Assembly: GCF_964204645.1 (NCBI RefSeq)
Contig: NC_134035.1
Coordinates: forward strand, 13,869,951-13,933,950
Source: Tubulanus polymorphus
Lineage: Eukaryota; Nemertea; Palaeonemertea; Tubulaniformes; Tubulanidae
Direction: 5' to 3'
DNA: 64,000 nt
Shown: in pieces, positions 59,601 through 64,000 of the stretch
How positions within the stretch are numbered: the stretch's first letter is position 1
How the letters are laid out: the number at the start of each line of letters is the position of its first letter
The notes under the pieces: generated by a model
Seen by the model: only the letters and a program-made list of their open reading frames with translations
Database searches by the model: none
Told to the model about the DNA's origin: nothing
Translations under genes and position numbers: made by a program

Positions 59601-62600
59601 TCACATAGATTTCATTCCATATAAACACCATTTATAAACTTCACGTAATTCTTTCTGACTTAGATCTGAAATGAGAACCAGTTACAACAATGAGAACCAG
59701 TTACAACAATTCAGTGAACACTTATAAAGTTAATTATAATTGAACAAGAAATTCAAAATTATGAAGAAAATAATAAGCAAGTTGACATTTACGACACAAA
59801 TCTATGAACCATTTGCAAAATGGCTGAGAATTGAATCATGTCAAATTCAATAAGTTAATCAAGTGCTATCTACAAAGGGATCATTCATTTATTACGTACG
59901 CATAAAATTTGTATTTTTCAACCCCCCTCCCCCTCTGTACGCATAATCGGCCATTTTTTCATATACATTCAGCATTACAGTACGCAATTGCTCTGACCCC
60001 TCCCCCTCCCCTAATGTGTACATAATGAATGAATGACCCCCAATTGAATTATTGTGAAACACTTATCAATGGAATCAAAACCTTGGGGCAAAGTTAACTG
60101 CTGCAATTTCTTCATTGTTATTTTCGCGAGCTTTTGTCACTATGGTAATATTTTTAACTATGGTAATTAGGTTTTGAGAACTCACTTTGTAAATTGAGTT
60201 TTTCGAGGATTTCGCGAGTTTCCGTTTTACTCTCCATATTACTGATCAGATTCACCGGTTTAATCGTCGGCATGGCGATGTCGTAATAGATGTATATTTT
60301 ACCGGTAAACGTAACGTAAACCAACGCCGGAACATTTACTCCTGGATTAACAGCAAAATTACCTGCAATTTAAATATACCATTACATCAAAGATCAGATA
60401 TTAGGACACTGGGACAGCCCCCGATAAACCCCAGTCGTTATAACAATGATATGATATACCTGCACAAAATGCTGCTACATTCTCATCAAACAGAAATCTA
60501 ATAACTTCTTTATTGTAGTTGATGATATAAGTTTGACCGTCCCAGGAACATGTGACTACTTCATCTTGACCATCTCCCTACAATAATTCAATCAATATCA
60601 TCTATAAAATCCACAGTTCTGGACACAGTTCCACAATCCAGTTCCACAGATCTGGAAACAGTTCCACAATCCAGTTCCACAGTTCTGGACACAGTTCCAC
60701 AATCCCGTCCCACAGTTCTGGACACAGTTCCACAGATCTGGAAACAGTTCCACAATCCAGTTCCACAGTTCTGGACACAGTTCCACAATCCCGTCCCACA
60801 GTTCTGGACACAGTTCCAAAATCCCGTTCCACAGTTCTGGACACAGTTCCACAATCCCGTCCCACAGTTCTGGACACAGTTCCAAAATCCCGTTCCACAG
60901 TTCTGGACACAGTTCCACAATCCAGTTCCACAGATCTGGAAACAGTTCCACAATCCCGTTCCACAGTTCTGGACACAGTTCCACAATCCAGTTCCACAGA
61001 TCTGGAAACAGTTCCACAATCCAGTTCCACAGTTCTGGACACAGTTCCACAATCCAGTTCCACAGATCTGGAAACAGTTCCACAATCCCGTTCCACAGAT
61101 CAGTCTGCAGACATTAGATTGATAGCAGCTGATTTGATACTTACCATAACATCAAGTTTTCCCAGTGAGAAGAATTGTTGTTCTAACTGCATGAACCACT
61201 CCACAACTTCATTCTCCAGTAATATCACAGTACCTACACAGAAATACAGTAGTATCACAGTACCTACACAGAAATACAGTAATATCACAGTGCCTACACA
61301 GAAATACAGTAATATCACAGTAACTACACAGAAATACAGTAATATCACAGTACCTACACAGAAATACAGTAGTATCACAGTACCTACACAGAAATACAGT
61401 AATATCACAGTACCTACACAGAAATACAGTAATATCACAGTACCTACACAGAAATACAGTAATATCACAGTACCTGCACAGAAATACAGTAATATCACAG
61501 TACCTACACAGAAATACAGTAATATCACAGTGCCTACACAGAAATACAGTAATATCACAGTACCTACACAGAAATACAGTAATATCACAGTAACTACACA
61601 GAAATACAGTAATATCACAGTACCTACACAGAAATACAGTAATATCACAGTACCTACACAGAAATACAGCAATATCACAGTACCTACACAGAAATACAGT
61701 AATATCACAGTACCTACACAGAAATACAGTAATATCACAGTACCTACACAGAAATACAGTAATATCACAGTACCTACACAGAAATACAGTAATATCACAG
61801 TACCTACACAGAAATACAGTAATATCACAGTACCTACACAGAAATACAGTAATATCACAGTACCTACACAGAAATACAGTAATATCACAGTACCTACACA
61901 GAAATACAGTAATATCACAGTACCTACACAGAAATACAGTAATATCACAGTGCCTACACAGAAATACAGCAATATCACAGTACCTACACAGAAATACAGT
62001 AATATCACAGTACCTACACAGAAATACAGCAATATCGCAGTACCTACACAGAAATACAGTAATATCACGGTACCTACACAGAAATACAGTAATATCGCAG
62101 TACCTACACATAAATACAGTAATATCACAGTACCTGCACAGAAATACAGTAATATCGCAGTAACTACACAGAAATACAGCAATAGCGCAGTACCTACACA
62201 GAAATACAGCAATATCACAGTACCTACACAGAAATATTGAGATTGAGGATTTACCCAATTTCCCCCTGGTGCAGGTTGATGAAACTGCAGTTTAATGCTT
62301 ACCGTCCAGTGTAGAAAGAGCGCAATGAATCACTGGTTTACCATCTTTAATTTTACCGGTTTTTAACCCGCCCAGCGCAACCGTGGTTACGTTTGAACTG
62401 CGAACGAGAGCCGATCCTAACGGGTAATATACCACAGACGGACCTAAATGTTTATCGCTATAGCGACAAAACAAAAACAAACAATCAATATTCTTCATAC
62501 ATCAGACATTTTAATTGGATACTAAAACTAACATTACCATGGCGACGCATCAGACGCATCTGACGGTTCAACGCTTCGAATCAACTTCACAAAACTGCCA

Positions 62601-63133
62601 CCAGGCTGCGCTACTAGTAATTCAATATGGCCGTCTAAATCATGACTGACAGTGATAGACCCAACCTGTCAATATATAATACACATCTGTATACCGGGTT
62701 GCACCCAACAGAAATCAGGACTGAAATCTAGAGGATCGGGTTTTCAATATAGGAAGATATGCCTCAAGTTGGGACAGGAGATTACAGGAGAACTGGAGAG
62801 AAGGGTCAGTTTTTGTAAGGATACTGATTATCTGTCAATAATCCTGGGACAGGGTCCAGGCTGCTGCTGCTGCTGAGGAGTACAGCGTCCAGTCTGCTGC
62901 TGCTGCTGCTGTATCAGTAGCTGCTGCTGCAGCTTGTTTCAGTAGCTGTTCCTACAGCTGTATCATGAGCTGCTGCTGTAGCTGTATCAGTAGCTGCTGC
63001 GGCTGCTGCTGTATCAGTAGCTGCTGCGGCTGCTGCTGCTGCTGCTGCTGCTGCTGCATCAGTAGCTGCTGCTGTAGCTGTATCAGTAGCTGCTGCTGCT
63101 GCATCAGTAGCTGCGGCTGCTGCTGTATCAGTA

Positions 63134-63174
<41 letters not shown>

Positions 63175-63421
63175 ATCAGTAGCTGCTGCTGTAGCTGTAT
63201 CAGTAGCTGCTGCTGCTGAGGAGTACTGGGTTCAGGCTGATTATTGATTATATTTACCTGTCCTGCAAGTTGCCATTTTTCTAATTGAACAATAGAACCG
63301 GTAACAGTAGAAGCAGACGCAGTTTCGATTCTACTATCGGGAGTGAGACCTTCGATCCATCGGAATAAACAAACAACTCGATCAGAATATCCGATAACTA
63401 ATTCTGTCAAACCATCGCCAT
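59601..63421 (-). CDS. ITFG2: ITFG2, KICSTOR complex subunit (3' part; 5' part outside the window)
   Basis: KICSTOR (ITFG2, KPTN, SZT2, C12orf66) brings GATOR1 to lysosomes so that mTORC1 is shut off when amino acids are scarce. Seven minus-strand exons are seen: 63421-63258, 62665-62538, 62457-62303, 61233-61145, 60577-60460, 60362-60186 and the last exon 59665-59601 (nearest of six copies). They encode FG-GAP-like blades: [20 protein letters not shown] with FRW, then [58 protein letters not shown] and [17 protein letters not shown]. The segment from GDGQDEVV through DENVAAFCA to YVTFTGKIY matches human ITFG2 closely in order. All junctions are in phase. Intron repeats abut or include three acceptors (exons starting at 63421, 61233 and 59665). 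Confidence 0.9.
60600..61100. repeat. 33-bp minisatellite (cagttccacaatccagttcc + acagttctggaca), ITFG2 intron
   Basis: About 15 copies with gatctggaaa/gttctggaca variants. The unit is 33 bp, so three frames stay open on the minus strand; these are repeat translations. It shares agttccacag with the satellite at 23820-25290. Confidence 0.95.
61234..62245. repeat. ITFG2: 30-bp minisatellite containing an ITFG2 splice acceptor, in frame
   Basis: About 34 copies of agtaatatcacagtacctac + acagaaatac. On the minus strand each reads tatttctgtgtag-GTACTGTGATATTACTG, a pyrimidine tract plus acceptor plus the first 17 nt of the real exon (starts 61233). The whole array is stop-free in the exon's frame, encoding a 10-residue [10 protein letters not shown] repeat. 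Confidence 0.95.
62865..63225. repeat. CTG/CAG trinucleotide-rich tract in an ITFG2 intron
   Basis: Runs of (ctg)n up to about 13 units are interrupted by tatcagtag and tgtagctgtatcag. The upstream exon (63421-63258) remains open across its donor into this tract on the minus strand, giving a Gln/Leu-rich read-through; this is not taken as coding because the donor gtaaat and the conserved next exon are clear. Confidence 0.9.
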
Positions 63422-64000
63422 CTAGTGAGAAATTATAACATAAAATATCAGCGAGACCGTTGTCATCTAGTGAGAAACTATTACGTTAAATATCAGCGAG
63501 ACCGTTGCCATCTAGTGAGAAACTATTACGTTAAATATCAGCGAGACCGTTGCCATCTAGTGAGAAACTATTACATTAAATATCAGCGAGACCGTTGCCA
63601 TCTAGTGAGAAACTATTACGTTAAATATCAGCGAGACCGTTGCCATCTAGTGAGAAACTATTACGTTAAATATCAGCGAGACCGTTGCCATCTAGTGAGA
63701 AACTATTACATTAAATATCAGCGAGACCGTTGCCATCTAGTGAGAAACTATTACGTTAAATATCAGCGAGACCGTTGCCATCTAGTGAGAAACTATTACA
63801 TTAAATATCAGCGAGACCGTTGCCATCTAGTGAGAAACTATAACATTATATATCAGCGAGACCGTTGCCATCTAGTGAGAAACTATAACATTATATATCA
63901 GCGAGACCGTTGCCATCTAGTGAGAAACTATTACATTAAATATCAGCGAGACCGTTGCCATCTAGTGAGAAACTATTACATTAAATATCAGCGAGACCGT
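63422..64000. repeat. ITFG2: 45-bp tandem repeat containing another ITFG2 splice acceptor; continues past the window
   Basis: About 13 copies of tatcagcgagaccgttgcca + tctagtgagaaactattaca + ttaaa. On the minus strand each unit has tttctcactag-ATGGCAACGGTCTCGCTGAT, a match to the real acceptor and exon start (ctcactag-ATGGCGATGGTTTGACAGAA). Read in the exon frame a unit gives DGNGLADI then TAA, so upstream acceptors would truncate the protein. Confidence 0.93.

Larger units (their letters stand above)
52060..60077. repeat. ITFG2: Six-unit 1.3-kb tandem array, each unit containing an ITFG2 terminal exon
   Basis: Unit starts lie at about 52060, 53398, 54750, 56075, 57428 and 58752; unit length 1,324-1,353 bp. 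Units 2-3 and 4-5 form a near-identical dimer of about 2,677 bp (shared marks: duplicated gagaaccagttacaa before the exon, lost aaag in cacttataattaatt, and attttttaaaaac). Each unit holds: a terminal exon with acceptor; two AATAAA signals after the stop; a hairpin with arms gtggcagcaccgtacggtcc/ggaccgtacggtgctgccac; and a MITE-like segment bounded by gggatcattcatttattacg and cgtaatggatgaatgaccc. Confidence 0.95.

Noticed and set aside
61119-62240. 373-codon plus-strand open frame over the 30-bp array
   Set aside because: Antisense to ITFG2 and consists of a 10-residue repeat; the minus-strand frame has the splice logic, this one has none.
62952-63410. Poly-Gln protein
   Set aside because: An ITFG2 exon reading through its donor into an intronic CAG tract; the next conserved exon shows that the donor is used.

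Overview
This is nuclear DNA from an animal. Genes are split by spliceosomal introns, intergenic and intronic DNA is AT-rich, and microsatellites, minisatellites and small inverted-repeat elements are abundant. Gene content (caspases, PKMYT1, endosomal syntaxin, ITFG2, deoxynucleoside kinase) and the style of the repeats suggest an invertebrate, most likely a mollusc or another lophotrochozoan. That placement is inference. No prokaryotic or viral gene set is visible. All gene models below were assembled by hand from splice sites, reading phase and protein similarity remembered at family level; no database search was run.

Layout. 50-157 (+): terminal exon of an unrecognised gene. 1034-4677 (-): a caspase-3/7-sized caspase (caspase A). 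4.7-8.7 kb: intergenic DNA full of foldback elements and a long TA run. 8750-12752 (-): a second caspase (caspase B) with a long, beta-propeller-like N-terminal region and a changed active site. 13-19.8 kb: repeat-rich DNA with no gene I could support. 19836-26704 (-): adenylate-kinase-like, probably N-myristoylated protein with a degenerate P-loop. 27939-29841 (-): small secreted Cys-rich/EF-hand precursor. 31084-32001 (+): deoxynucleoside kinase (dNK/TK2 family). 33659-38136 (-): endosomal Qa-SNARE of the syntaxin-7/12 type. 38479-46779 (+): PKMYT1, head-to-head with the syntaxin across about 340 bp. 49673-51945 (-): unrecognised 444-residue protein with C-terminal membrane helices. 59601-63421 and beyond the window edge (-): ITFG2, a KICSTOR subunit, whose last exon lies in a six-unit tandem array (52060-60075).

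The most striking property is that tandem repeats repeatedly take in exon edges. Splice donors (AK-like exon 4, syntaxin exon 7, PKMYT1 exons 5 and 7), splice acceptors (PKMYT1 exon 13, two ITFG2 exons) and a complete terminal exon with polyadenylation signals (ITFG2, six copies) all lie inside tandemly amplified units. Several units have lengths divisible by three (30, 36, 45, 48 bp), and in two cases (PKMYT1 exon 13, ITFG2 30-bp array) the added copies would be readable in frame. The other main candidate for new biology is caspase B: a caspase fold on a propeller-like region that keeps the catalytic His and much of the substrate groove but has lost the canonical Q-A-C-x-G pentapeptide.

Functional links between neighbours are limited. 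The two caspases form a tandem paralogous pair sharing exon phases and a GC-AG intron. The syntaxin and PKMYT1 probably share a bidirectional promoter. The remaining genes look like ordinary unrelated neighbours.
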